A stretch of 64,000 bases of DNA from Diphasiastrum complanatum. Taxonomy: Eukaryota > Streptophyta > Lycopodiopsida > Lycopodiales > Lycopodiaceae. Below the pieces are notes generated by a model. The model was not told where the DNA came from. It ran no database searches and saw only the letters and a program-made list of their open reading frames with translations. The number at the start of each line of letters is the position of its first letter. Position 1 is the first letter of the stretch. This document shows positions 44,250 to 56,349 of the stretch, in pieces. The stretch is taken from assembly GCA_029204225.1 (NCBI GenBank), contig CM055111.1, positions 1,808,421-1,872,420 on the forward strand, given 5' to 3'. The position numbers were made by a program, and so were the translations under genes.

Positions 44250-46760
44250 TCACTGGTTTCTGGAGATGAGCAAGGAGAGTGCTCTTTCTTCTTCTTCGTT
44301 TATTGGTTGCTCCTCCTCAACATCGTTCATTTCATAGCATAGAGAGGATTCCTGTGAGTCAACAGGCATTGGAACAGCTGTATGTTCAGAAAGCAAGAAT
44401 ACAAAAACCATCTCATCTGAAATGATCTTTGAACCTATGTTCAACAAATTGTCCCTATGCTGCTCCTCAACAGTCAAAATTCTATAGTGATTTCTAGATA
44501 GATTATTCAAAAATCTTTTGAGTCTAGCTACAAATGGTCTATCACCCTTCCATATGTATGTTAGTAAGTATGGAATCCATGCAATATCTAAATCAGAAAC
44601 TCTTATACTATATGGAAAAAGTGTTGTATTCATATAATCCATGGCAAATGACACACTTTCTGCATTAGCTCTGGCCGTAGCTAGTGTATCTATTGTGGCA
44701 CAGAAGATGGGAAAGATCCTATCTATCTGAATCCTCAATCCTAGCGTTCTCCATGACGGTGTGGAATTGTAAACCTAGTAAAACGGTGGTCTAGAACTGG
44801 TAAGAAAAACAACCAAATCACATAAAGCGACTAATGTAGAAAAATTACTGAACATAAAAAGACAAAACTAGAGTTGTAAAAATGAGGAAGGTGTCTCATA
44901 TTTATAGTTTTTTTTTTAACAATAATTTTTTTGAACTATATTTCGGAACAATGGTTTACATAAATACATACTCATATCGGTTGAGTGCGCATTTTGGCAC
45001 AATGAGAGGCATGAATTTAAAGGGTATATTCGGACATGTGGCATGTGCCTATTAGTTGACAGTTCACTCAGTTCCTAACACATGTCATAATCCTAATGAT
45101 GATGGTCACTAATGTGTTAGAGGTCAAGGAATAATATGATGCCACTTGTCCATGCATTTACTTTTACCAATAAAAATTCAACACGTGGATTTCAAGTTTG
45201 ACTCCACACGTGTGGGATAACATGTTTTGTATATAAATTTCAATCGTGACATTTTTTTTTTTAGTTTTCACATATATGATTAGTGCGCACCTGTAGACGC
45301 CCATAAGGTACCTATTTATTGATTGCGCGTAAGTCTAATATTCATTTCATACACTTTAAATTTTTTAGCTTCATTATCATCTTTTTGAGCCTTTGTCAGA
45401 TCCTTGTTATGGCTAGAGTGAAGCATACAACCAGGACTGATCATCATCCCAATCCAGTTCAAGGTGAAGTTTTGAGCCTCAGGCCACCCAATACTGGTAG
45501 GAGAACATCGATGAGAAGAAGCCATTGGATGAGAGAGATAAAAAAGTATCAAAGGTCAACGAAGCTTATGATTCCAAAGGCTCCATTCTATCGTTTGGTA
45601 CGTGAAATCACCAGAGAGAATCTGGGTAGGTATAGTCATTTTACATTTCAGCTATTATGGTCCTTCAAGAAGCCTATGAAAATTTTCAAGCTCAATTTTT
45701 TGAGGATTCCTTCCTGCTTGCCATCCATGCAAAGTGTGTCACCATTATGCCCAAAGATTTTCAGCTTTTATTTAGATTAAGATATAGAAGTTCTGGTCTT
45801 CACAGGGGTGAGGCCTCTAAGACTCGTCCACCTCCAATGGATAGAACAAACCTTGCCACACGGATGACTCGCAAGCAAGTAAAACCAAAGAGATCCCAAG
45901 ACCCCGAAGAATTCACGAGGAAGGGAATACAATTGATGGACTCAATGGTTACTTTTCTCTAACTATTCCAGAGATTGATTATATATTACGATTTCATGAT
46001 TTAAGAAAAAAAAGAGAATATGTAACAGACATTATAATTGATAGTGGGCTGGTGATACTGCAATACGCCATTAGTCAAGATTCAAGAAAAGAGGTTTTCA
46101 TCTTCACTGGTCTTTACGTGGAACAAAATCTAATGCAGAACAATGAAGCATTGGAACTTTTGAAGATGATTTTTATACAATGCAGTCCAACTACAAAACT
46201 ATTTGTGGTTCCTTATGCATCCAAGTAAGTATAGTATTGAGAATGTATGACATCCAATATACCTGCAAGTGATTGTGTGGGCTCCCATTCCTTTATATTT
46301 GATGGAAATAAACCTGCATGATAGAATAGATATGAGTTTCCAAGTAGATATCCAAATTCAATATGCTAAATAAAAGTAACTGCATAAAAGAATAGAGTTG
46401 AATTTAGTTGCATAAAAATAAAACTGCAATGATTCAGATACTTACAATTGCATTTTTTTTATGATCATTTGGATTGACAGATTGAATACTCAACTCAGAA
46501 TGCATATAAACATGTTGAACTAACACCTCTGAAATGGATTGTCCACTTGGCGATGCTCTAAAGTCAAGAATCCTAGCTTTCCAGTAGGACCTAAAACATA
46601 ACTTGGATCGTTTTCTCTTTCTAAACAATCCTTTTGATGATGGATGCATTAATACCCATGTGTTTTTGACGTATTTTTTTGGTATCCAATTTCCTACTTC
46701 GTCTTTCTCATTGTGAAGAATGACGAAATCTATTGTGGATCTCAGTCTCCTGGATGCCAT
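44250..46760 (-). CDS. Hypothetical two-exon protein
   Basis: Candidate gene model on the minus strand: exon 1 is 46760-46446 (105 codons from ATG) ending at a consensus donor GTAAGT; exon 2 is 44774-44250, starting after the acceptor TTTTACTAG. Both junctions are phase 0, so the joined frame stays open for 279 residues. The N-terminal half is basic ([20 protein letters not shown]); the C-terminal tail is acidic ([20 protein letters not shown]). No domain, signal peptide or membrane segment recognised. The intron (44775-46445) holds a plus-strand histone-H3-like copy. A GA/GT microsatellite lies directly upstream of the ATG. It could instead be transposon-derived; extra exons are possible. 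Confidence 0.4.
45205..45214. repeat. CACACGTGTG, likely LTR remnant
   Basis: An isolated copy of the palindrome that otherwise occurs in copia LTRs of this window. The region 45100-45250 may be a worn LTR piece. Confidence 0.35.
45409..45790 (+). pseudogene. Histone H3-like (CENH3-like) pseudogene
   Basis: An intronless, frameshifted histone H3 copy. It starts [10 protein letters not shown], with histidine where canonical H3 has glutamine at position 5 (as in plant CENH3, MARTKH...), and has a divergent tail lacking the ARKS and KAPRK motifs. The fold then reads [20 protein letters not shown] and [10 protein letters not shown] (alpha-N and alpha-1). After a one-base frameshift at about 45656 it continues [20 protein letters not shown], then [20 protein letters not shown] (alpha-2, alpha-3). 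Position 5 and the altered tail suggest a CENH3 parent; loop 1 is close to canonical length, which weakens that. The lack of introns suggests a retrocopy. Not functional as read. Confidence 0.75.
45843..46229 (+). other. Open stretch flanked by splice-like sites
   Basis: An ATG-poor open frame ([20 protein letters not shown] ... [20 protein letters not shown]) runs to a TAA at 46227-46229. Within it TTTTCTCTAACTATTCCAG (acceptor-like, ends about 45972) and AAGTAAGTA (donor-like, about 46225) would bound an 85-codon internal exon. It follows the H3-like pseudogene on the same strand and lies in the intron of the opposite-strand model. Family unknown. Confidence 0.3.
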
Positions 46761-46761
46761 G

Positions 46762-46864
<103 letters not shown>

Positions 46865-47030
46865 GCCAATGAGCTACGTTATGTTAATTTCATTTTTGGG
46901 TCTTTTGATTGGTCCAAGTAGAAGCAAAAATTAGAGAAAAAAAATAAAAGTATCTTTTGAGAAGGCCCTTTTGTACTCAAGAACTCATGTAATGGCTATC
47001 CTATTCGATCTGCCCATAGATTTTACGACA

Positions 47031-47186
47031 TGGTATCAGAGCATCTATTTTCAGAGCTCTTCTAATCCAATATCAGTCGATATTCTCTGATCTCACCATT
47101 TTCCTACATGGTATCAGAGCATCTGTTTTCAGAGCTCCTTTGATCTGATATCAGTCAATATTCTCTGATCTCACCATTTTCCTACA
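47031..47186 (+). repeat. Tandem duplication of a primer-site leader
   Basis: TGGTATCAGAGCATCT occurs at 47031 and 47109, heading two 78-bp tandem copies (differences at about nine positions) that end TCTCACCATTTTCCTACA. The head is the copia primer-binding site, so this is a duplicated leader of a retroelement. The preceding 46864-47030 may be a piece of its LTR; no coding region follows. Confidence 0.8.
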
Positions 47187-48018
47187 GTGGCTTGGGCTAG
47201 TTAGGCTTGCTACAAGTGTCCTAATTAGATTTGATGAGTGACCAATTCCCAAGTGTTGGCATGAGGTCAATAGACCAATCAAAAGAGAGATTTTCATTAA
47301 GATGGTCCAATCAAATTAGAGGAGTCTTAAGTCACTCATCCAATCACATCTAGAGGATCAGGAGAAAAAGGGGTCCAATAAGATTTGAGGATCCTCTACT
47401 ACCACGAGTTCCTATTAGAATGATGGATAGGTTCATTATGTACTTGAGTTTTTCGGAGAGTTAATGAGATTTCTACATTTTTCGTATTGGATTCTCTCTC
47501 TACCCAAGGCTTGATAGTTGGATTCTATCTCTACTCGAGAACAAGGACTTTTCATACTTAGTTTTTTCAAGTACAAGTATCCACACGTGTGTATGTACTT
47601 GTTTGATTGATATATGCATGTAATCAAGTGCTCTTGCCTTAATTTTTAAGATAGATCTTGATTATCAATTTATGCTTGATCTTTGTGAAATCACCAAGCC
47701 TTAGGAGATCATTGTCACACTTTAGAGTACTCCCTCATGTGTGAAATTCAACAATTCTGCCCCTTTTCTAAGCATCTCAAAAAGCAAAAATTTCATGTGC
47801 TTTTCTTCACATGCCTGTGTTGTGCTTTCCACCCATCGCGTCAGAGGCATCAGGCATACGGTTGCCACATGCACTTCCAAACTAATTAGTCAAAGTCAAA
47901 GTGCTCATTACGTTTCATAAAATTCATGTAAAAAAAGTCAAGGTACCCATTATGCAATGGAAGGTGTTGGCGGGCAGAGGACATTTTGCTCAGTAAGGAT
48001 TTCCAAAATTCCTTAAGC
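47187..48018. other. Retroelement-derived non-coding sequence
   Basis: No gene. CACACGTGTG at 47582 and CATGTGTGAAATTCAACA near 47736 resemble LTR sequence. The remainder is unremarkable. Confidence 0.4.
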
Positions 48019-48300
48019 TTAGTCCTTGCCTAAAAAATCTTTATCGGGCATAATATCCTTTGCCCGACACCTTCCATAATAAGTTTTGTAGAGTTTAATG
48101 AAGAATGGCTTGTGGGAAGCAAGGACCTCCCTCGAGGGCGTTCCGCCTTGGGAGGGCCCAATGCCCGAGGGCGGGAGCCTGAGGGCTTGTGCCCGAGCAG
48201 GACGAAACGGCCGAGAGGAAAAGGGCCTTCCCCTGCATAATGCCAATGTGCAAAGGTGTTTTTTTTTGTTTTTTTTGGAACGGCCATACGGCCGCACACA
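48019..48300. other. GC-rich patch, no gene
   Basis: A local GC-rich block around 48120-48240 with repeated GCCCGAG words contrasts with AT-rich surroundings. Several frames stay open on both strands only because stop codons are rare in GC-rich sequence. No domain is visible. Confidence 0.4.
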
Positions 48301-48360
48301 TGGACGCCTTTTTCATTAATTAAATAAAATCTATATTGCAACTTTTTTTACGTCTTTGGT

Positions 48361-48492
48361 TTTTGGTGGAATGTGCATGTGGACTGCCGATGACAGGCTG
48401 CCACATAATAGCACACACATATTTCACCATATTGTGCAGGTGCTATGTGGCAACCCGTTATTGGCTGTCCACATGCACATTCCACCGAAAAG
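48361..48492. repeat. Fold-back inverted repeat
   Basis: Arms of about 50 bp (48361-48414 and 48440-48492) are inverted copies. Left arm: GGTGGAATGTGCATGTGGAC and GCCACATAATAGCAC; right arm reverse complement: GGTGGAATGTGCATGTGGAC and GCCACATAGCAC. The loop is about 25 bp. It would form a strong hairpin and may be a MITE core or small-RNA hairpin. Confidence 0.8.
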
Positions 48493-49800
48493 CTCATGTG
48501 CTATGTGTTAACATTTCATTGGATGATTATGATAATAATGATCACCTAAATTTTGGTTGAAAAATTCACATGAACATTGTGTTGGGGGAGGTGCCTCCAA
48601 AATACAAAGGAAACCTGAGCACTTGGCATTACGTTTTATGAAAAATGTATTAGATAATGGGCCTCGTAGGAGGCCGTTATCTGACGTTATTATCACCTTT
48701 TTTTTTATATACCTCATTTAATACGGTAGAAATACGTAGTTTTGTACCATATGAATACATCATACATCGCGAGCCCGTAGGTTTCTCCGTCTCTCTCTTT
48801 TTCTTATCATGCTGGCATGTGTTAGCTGACAGCAGAAACTCACAAAGGCAGAGACTACTATGCGAGATACTGTTTTTGCACAGATAATTCTATTCATGTC
48901 GTTTTAAGCTCGTATCTCCATAACAATCTGCATCCATGAGAAGAACTGAAAGTGGCCAACAAGGAGAGCAGTTGAGTGTGTGGATCATCATGCTTGGCAA
49001 CAAGGATTAAACAGCTGAGCAAATTTATCTGTAGTGCTACACAAAGATGCAGATAAATAAGCAGATCCAAATTACAGAATAATGACAACGTTATCAAGGA
49101 TCCTTGTCAGACTTCAGATGATAAGATAATGTGAGACGACAAGCGGCAGCAAGGATTTGAAATCAGAAATGATTGCAAAATGTGTGAAGTAAATCGAAAA
49201 ATGGTGGGCAAAAGATTCCACAATCCATTAACGAAACTAAATAATGCAAATGCAAACAATTGCCTCCCCAAAACCAATCAGCCATCTGATCCATCTGAAA
49301 CAGAACCATCAAAAATGCGTGCCAAGAGCAATGAGGTCCGCAACTAAAAACATACGGTCCGCAACTATATACGACAAAGACCCAAACAAATATGCGGTCA
49401 AACAGATACGCCCGATTACGGCATTTTATCCGCCACTTTTGCCTTCGTTAAAAACTCAAAGTGATAATAATGCATTGTCTCCATTTACACCCAAAAATTG
49501 ACAATCACCTAGAGAGATTATGGGAGAAGCCACTTTGATTGTGGATTCAATTTGACGTGTACTCATGTTCGTTGGCCGTTGAGGGAGCGGGGCAGATGCC
49601 GCTTCCTCCTAACTCAACCGTCCCACTCTCTCTCCTTCACGAATCACTACCCACATACACGAATCCCGTCCCTCTCTCCTGAGTACCCTCCTTGTACCTC
49701 ACTACGGCATGAAAAAAAGCCGGCCACCGTCGGATTTTCTCATAGATGTTCAGATTTTGCCACGTTTACACGATCGACCATTGACAATACTTCATGTGGC
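48493..49800. other. Intergenic region upstream of CesA
   Basis: No supported gene. Short frames on both strands lack family features. It probably contains distal promoter sequence for the CesA gene. Confidence 0.5.
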
Positions 49801-49806
49801 AATGAT

Positions 49807-49816
49807 GCCACGTGGC
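49807..49816. promoter_or_regulatory. G-box GCCACGTGGC upstream of CesA
   Basis: A perfect palindrome with CACGTG core about 110 bp upstream of the TATA-like box. It is a typical site for bZIP or bHLH factors; use here is inferred. Confidence 0.5.
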
Positions 49817-49921
49817 AAACATCCAACTGATCTAGTGAAGAATACGTCGATGCCCACGTTCACGCCCCACTAGGGCTGTCTTCCCTGCTCTAGTCATATT
49901 CTTCTCTTCGGGGAGCTCTCG

Positions 49922-49930
49922 TTTAAATAA
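49922..49930 (+). promoter_or_regulatory. TATA-like box of CesA
   Basis: TTTAAATAA in a GC-richer context, followed by a CT-rich stretch (CATTCTTTCTCCTG) suitable for a transcription start about 30 bp downstream. This implies a 5' leader of about 540 bp to the ATG at 50502. TTTCTGATCAG (to 50483) is a possible acceptor for a leader intron. Confidence 0.5.
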
Positions 49931-50501
49931 GAAAAAAGCTCCTCGCATTCTTTCTCCTGAAACCATTGCTTGCGCTGGTGTCTGTGGCGTAGCTCTCTTT
50001 ATCTTGCTCTTCTTTGCACCGATTTCGTGTTTTTCCTAGCACTTTTTCGAACTAACATATAGGAATGCGTTGAGATCTGTCCTAAGATCCATAGATTTGT
50101 CAGAAGATCCATACATGCACATTAAGCTATAGAGCATTTTGAAGCTCATGCTTGGAATAAATGGAAATTATTCGATAACAGGTCCATGGTTCTTCTATTT
50201 TCAGCTACATGTACGTAATATTCTTTGCCTGTGGCTGCTGAAGTTAAGTAAGTTTGGTTCCGCCGACTTGATCCCTATTGCATTGAATGCTGAGGTAGTT
50301 TCCAGAGATAGTTCAATTCAATATTAAGTTAAGAAGCCTCCCTAGCTGCATAGCGCTGTGATGGGATGGGGGTCATACGAGAAAAAGAATGAGAGAACAC
50401 TTCTGCACTGTGCAGCCGCGTTAGTGGTGATTCGCGCAGGATTTCACTTTGCATCAATTTGCTATTCTGTAACTTTCTGATCAGATCCTGGTTTCTTTAA
50501 G

Positions 50502-53500
50502 ATGGAGGCAAATGCTGGACTTGTTGCTGGATCTCATATCAGGAATGAGCTGGTCATCATTCGAGGAGAAGGGGTAAGATTATTCGTCTATTGATCATTC
50601 ATCCTTAATAAATCTGCAAGAGAAATCAAAGCAATATTTACTGTCTGTTTCAAGATATTTTGTCCGAATGGCCCTTTAAAACCTATTCGGTCTATCAAAT
50701 TAAATGTGGAATACATTCTTTATTACAATCGGGTCCTTTCGAAGCAGGCCATTCACTTTTCTGTGTTATAGCAATAATTTTCCTAAAGATGATCCAAATG
50801 ACATATCAGTGTCATGAATCAACAGAATTCTTCATCATAACCTTCGAACTCCTGGGATAATTATTCATGGACAAAATACAGGTAAAGCCTCTCCATCATG
50901 CGGATGGTCAGATTTGTCAAATGTGCGGTGATGATGTCGGCTTGAGCGCCGTGGATGGAGAGTTGTTTGTTGCGTGCGTTGAATGCGCCTTTCCTGTGTG
51001 CCGTCCTTGTTATGAGTACGAACGCAAAGATGGAAACCAATCTTGCCCTCAATGTAAAAGCAAATACAAGCGACAGAAAGGCAAGTTTATGGTACTAGCA
51101 TCGAGGGTATAATGAATATCAGATTGATCGGTAGATGATGGTTGCTAGTTTCGTCCTTGGCACTATTAATCTACATTTGAAAAAACAAGAGGACGTTTAA
51201 GCTAGCAATAAACTCCATCTGATAGAATTTGAATTTCAATTGAATTGATTATGACAGGGAGTCCCAGAGTTGAAGGGGATGAAGAGGAAGATGAGGTTGA
51301 TGATTTAGAATACGAGTTTAATATGGATGACGTGTGCAAGGTAGGCGGACAGCATGTTGCCCTTGCAATGCTTCACGGCCGCATGAGCTATGGTAGGGTG
51401 GCGGATGACGAGCATGAACTGCACATGATGTCTACCAGGCAAACACCATTGGGACTTCTTACAAACGCTCAGGTGGTATGTGCAGAGACTTAGTCAGATA
51501 TACCTTTCGTATGTTTAAATAGACGAAATATCTAGTACTCAATCAAGAGTATTCAAGTTTTGTGACGGAAATGTATCTTCAGTATATATAGACTAACAAG
51601 CAAAATCTTCTTCAGTGACGAACTGAGCACCAGAAAACCCTGCTGCAATGTTGGGGATCGAATAATGCTCTAACTTCAGCTCAGTGTCTTGAGCTTATAG
51701 CTACTTTATGTTTCCTTGAGGCCGCTCTTCGTGATTTATATAAGTGGCTAATTAAGAAAAGTGCTCAAGGAAACATAAAAGGCTAGCTACATGCATGGCT
51801 GAATCATATTTATGAAGTGAAAATCAGATGGAGGATGAATGTTTGTTGGTATGTGCAGGCTGCAGAAGAATTATCTCTTACACCTCCAGATCAACAGGCT
51901 CTAGTCTCATCTTCAGACTCAGGGGTCACTGGAAACGGCACTCAGCCTCTTCCTTATGTAGACTCCCCGCCAGCTCCAGGTTAGTCATGTCAAATAATTG
52001 TCGGATATCCAGAGATCTGTTCAGTTCGGTCTTTTGCCACTTTGTTGAACTTCACATCCAGTCAAAGAAAATGAAGAAGCAAGCTTAAGAGAATTCAGAC
52101 GCCAGTCGTTGTATCTTACATCAATTTCTATAGCATGCTGATGTTCAGCTAAAGCTCTGACCTCTTTAACTGGCTCTTTCAGTACCAGTAAGATCACTCG
52201 ATCCATCCAGGGATCCTTCTTCCTACGGCTATGGAACTGTTGCCTGGAAAGAGAGAGTGGAAACTTGGAAGTATAAACAGGACAAAATGCAACTGGCCGT
52301 GGCCGATGGCGTAGGCAAAGGTGGTGATGTATACGTACCGGTAGATTCTGAGGGTGCAGAAGAACCATTGTCAGTATTTGTACATGGACCGGCCTTGATA
52401 TCTTATATCTAGTGTACAATTCATAGTATATGTTAAGCGATGTAGACCTTAATTAGTATTTTTTATTGAGTCAATACGTGAGCATGTTCCTGGATTTCCG
52501 TCCGATCAGCTCATTGAGATGTTATTGATTCTGGCAGAATGGACGAATCAAGGCAGCCTTTGTCAAGGAAAGTTTCCGTTCCATCGAGCAGAATCAATCC
52601 CTACAGAATGTTAATCATCATTCGGCTTGTGGTGCTCGGTTTATTCTTTCGTTACCGTATCTTAAACCCTGTAAAAAATGCATACGCATTGTGGTTGACG
52701 TCAGTTATCTGCGAGATTTGGTTTGCTCTATCTTGGATTTTGGATCAATTTCCCAAGTGGTTTCCTATCAACCGCGAGACTTATCTGGACAGACTGTCCT
52801 TGAGGCAATGTTCTCCATCTATAATCATGATATCAGCTCACCTCTTGTTTGCGTTCTGCGCATGCACAGAGCTTCTTGATTAGAAAACGGTTGCTACTCT
52901 GATTGTCTTTTCATCTCATCAATAGTTTGAGAATAAATAATTCCACCTTTCAAAGATCTTATTGCTCGACAAGTTATATGAGAATGAGCTAAATGGTTTG
53001 AAAAAATTTCTACTGTAGGTATGAAAAGGAAGGCCAACCTTCTCAACTTGCTGCCATTGACGTATTTGTCAGTACTGTGGATCCTTCAAAGGAACCTCCT
53101 CTGGTCACATCAAATACTGTACTTTCAATCCTATCTGTTGATTACCCTGTGGAGAAAGTTTCATGTTTCGTTTCTGATGATGGTGCAGCTATGCTGACGT
53201 TCGAAGCACTTTCAGAAACATCCGAGTTTGCCCGCAAGTGGGTTCCGTTTTGCAAGAAGTTCTGTATTGAACCACGCGCGCCAGAAATGTACTTTGAGCA
53301 AAAGATCGATTACCTGAAAGACAAGGTTCAGCCATCATTTGTTAAAGAACGAAGAGCCATGAAGGTACATACTACAATCATATCATGTTTTCTTTGTTTG
53401 ATAGGCCCTATGTTGTGACCAAATTTATATATGTCGAACGAGGTGACTAGCTTTGGAAAGCTGGGAGTTTATCCAAGTAGCTGTTCTGAAACTCAGATTT

Positions 53501-56349
53501 CGAATAACGCAGAGAGAATATGAAGAATTTAAAGTTCGCATCAATGCATTGGCTGCAAAGTCTCAGAAGGTCCCTGAGGAGGGATGGACCATGCAAGATG
53601 GAACACCGTGGCCTGGAAATAATGCACGTGATCACCCAGGAATGATTCAGGCAAGCTACATCATGAAGTTCCTTTCATTTGACGTCATTGGACAATGTAT
53701 ATACGGAAGTGGTTCTTTGCATTCAAAATTCTGATTGGGACGTCTCTCTAACTTTCACGCTAATTCAGGTCTTTCTAGGACACAGTGGTGCTCATGATAC
53801 AGATGGGAATGCACTTCCTCGCCTTGTTTATGTGTCACGTGAGAAGCGACCCGGGTTCAATCACCATAAGAAAGCTGGTGCCATGAATGCCCTGGTGTGT
53901 ACTGTGTCATAGAAATTCTAATTTAAACAGTGTCTAGATAAATAGGTACATCAAGCAGATTGCAACTTGATTGTTTGCTTATTTTTTTGTAGCTACAATG
54001 GAAAACGGGCACAGTGATTGTTTGCCTGCCTCAGTGGGAGAATGACATGCTCATTGCTTACGTACAATGGTCACTACCTTTTGAGTTAAGCTAACTTCCT
54101 TCATCAATTATTTCGCTATGAACATTGCAGGTCAGAGTGTCCGCAGTTCTTACAAATGCCCCCTTTTTTCTCAATCTCGACTGTGATCACTATGTTAACA
54201 ACAGCAAAGCTCTTCGTGAAGCAATGTGTTTCATGATGGATCCTACTGTGGGGAAGCGAGTCTGTTTTGTACAATTTCCTCAGAGATTTGATGGCATTGA
54301 TTTAAACGATCGATACGCTAATCACAATACTGTCTTCTTTGACGTAATGTACAAAATCCTTTTCTTTGTCTTCCTTGAAGTTTGAGTTCTAATATCAGTC
54401 TTCATTCACGAAGAATGCTTGATCACCACTAATGTTCTTCATACGTTTGTCTCTTTTGGCTCACTAACTGCAGATCAACATGAAAGGACTGGACGGTATT
54501 CAAGGCCCTTTTTATGTGGGGACAGGATGTGTCTTTAGAAGACAGGCTCTCTATGGATATGAACCGCCTCCCAGAAAGAATTCCACAAAGAATGGTTGTG
54601 GTTGCTGTCCATCATGGTGTTGTCGTCCTCGCAAGATTAAAAAGAAACCAAGGTCAAAGCACTCAAGCAAAAAGAGAATTAAGAAAGTTGATACAACAAC
54701 TGTGCCACTTTTCAAAATTGATGATGACGTAGAAGAAGGTAATGCATGGCTCTAATTACTGATCAAGCAACGTATGAATATCACTTGGGCAATTCTGTAG
54801 GAGTGCATAGATAGAGATATACAAGAAAAGTGGCGTTCTACTGGCTCTTTCAATTGCTTCTCGTAATATAACCTCTTGCTAATTTGAAAGCATGCATTGA
54901 TTTCCAGGAATCACAGGTCTGCATGATGAAGAGACTTCTCTTCTCTCTCACAAAAATTACGAGAAGAGGTTTGGCCAATCCCCAGTGTTCGTAGCTTCAA
55001 TTTTTCTTGAAGATGGAGGTGTTCCTCTGTCTGCAAGCCCCGCCTCTCGGTTGAAGGAAGCGATTCATGTGATCAGCTGTGGCTATGAAAACAAGACAGA
55101 ATGGGGAAAGGAGGTAAGATCGTTTTTTGTAAAAAATTAAGGGCTTTTCTTTCGTCTGATCTCCCAGACTTCAATAATTACGTTAGGAATGGATAGCTCT
55201 TAACTTTAAACGTGGAGTTTCTGAATCATAAAAATATAGTGATGCCTTGCTGATGACCGACACTTATCATGAAATAAACTTCTGGTGCAGATTGGATGGA
55301 TCTATGGGTCGGTAACTGAAGATATCTTGACAGGTTTTAGAATGCATACAAGGGGCTGGCGATCTATTTACTGTATATCATCTCCATCTGCATTTAAGGG
55401 CTCTGCCCCAATAAATTTGTCGGATCGTCTGCAGCAGGTGCTGCGTTGGGCATTAGGATCAGTAGAGATTCTTCTTAGCAGGCATTGCCCGCTTTGGTAT
55501 GGATACACTGGTAATTTAAAGTTCTTAGAGAGGTTTGCTTACATCAACACTACAGTTTATCCTCTCACATCTATACCGCTGGTTGCCTACTGTACGCTAC
55601 CAGCCATATGTCTACTTACCAACAGATTCATTATCCCCACGGTATGTTCCAATTCTCAACAGAGTTTTGTTGCTTATTGCTTACTTGAAGTGAGACCTCT
55701 TGTGAACATTGCTATAATATACCTGCAAAACAAGCTGTAAATCACTCTGATTGTAAATTGGTTACAGATTAGCAACTTTGCCAGCCTTTGGTTCATTTCA
55801 TTGTTCATATCCATATTTGCCACTGGAATTCTGGAGATGCGCTGGAGTGGGGTTGGCGTAGAGGAATGGTGGAGAAATGAACAGTTTTGGGTCATTGGGG
55901 GCGTCTCCTCCCACTTATTTGCTGTCTTCCAGGGATTGCTGAAGGTCTTAGCTGGGATAGACACAAATTTTACAGTAACTTCGAAGTCTGGAGATGGTAA
56001 CAATTTCGGGGAGCTGTATGTCTTCAAATGGACGGCTCTTCTTGTTCCTCCCACCACGTTGCTTCTTATAAACCTTATTGGTGTAGTTGCTGGCATTGCA
56101 GATGCAGTAAACAATGGCTATCAAGCATGGGGTCCACTATTTGGTAGAGTTTTCTTTGCATTTTGGGTGATCGTTCATTTATACCCTTTTCTGAAGGGCT
56201 TGTTGGGCCGGCAGAACCGCACTCCCACAATTGTTGTCGTATGGTCGATACTTCTGGCTTCCATCTTCTCTCTACTTTGGGTACGCATAGACCCCTTCCT
56301 ACGCAATGTTCAAGGTCCTGATTTGCAGCACTGTGGCATCAACTGCTGA
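50502..56349 (+). CDS. CesA: Cellulose synthase catalytic subunit (CesA)
   Basis: Membrane glucosyltransferase that polymerises UDP-glucose to cellulose in plasma-membrane rosettes. Exons: 50502-50573, 50882-51080, 51258-51472 (or 51475), 51859-51979, 52183-52369, 52538-52804, 53019-53364, 53513-53650, 53769-53894, 54131-54343, 54474-54738, 54908-55113, 55291-55641, 55768-56349; 1095 residues, usual length. [12 protein letters not shown] fixes the start. RING cysteines are 36, 39, 56, 59, 64, 67, 79, 82; catalytic motifs are DDG at 407-409, DCD at 574-576, TED at 794-796 and QVLRW at 834-838. Membrane segments lie after residue about 280 and through the C-terminus, which ends QHCGINC. Introns 2, 6 and 8 begin with GC instead of GT. 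No stops or frameshifts. The N- and C-termini resemble primary-wall CESA3-type proteins; the isoform is uncertain. Confidence 0.97.

Noticed and set aside
48019-48341. Overlapping open frames on both strands as a GC-rich gene
   Set aside because: Frames stay open only because stops are rare in the GC-rich block. No domain, no splice context, and several frames are open at once.
50867-51112. Met at 50867 (MDKIQVKPL) as the CesA start
   Set aside because: [12 protein letters not shown] at 50502 is the conserved CesA N-terminus and splices in phase to 50882; the 50867 Met is in intron 1.
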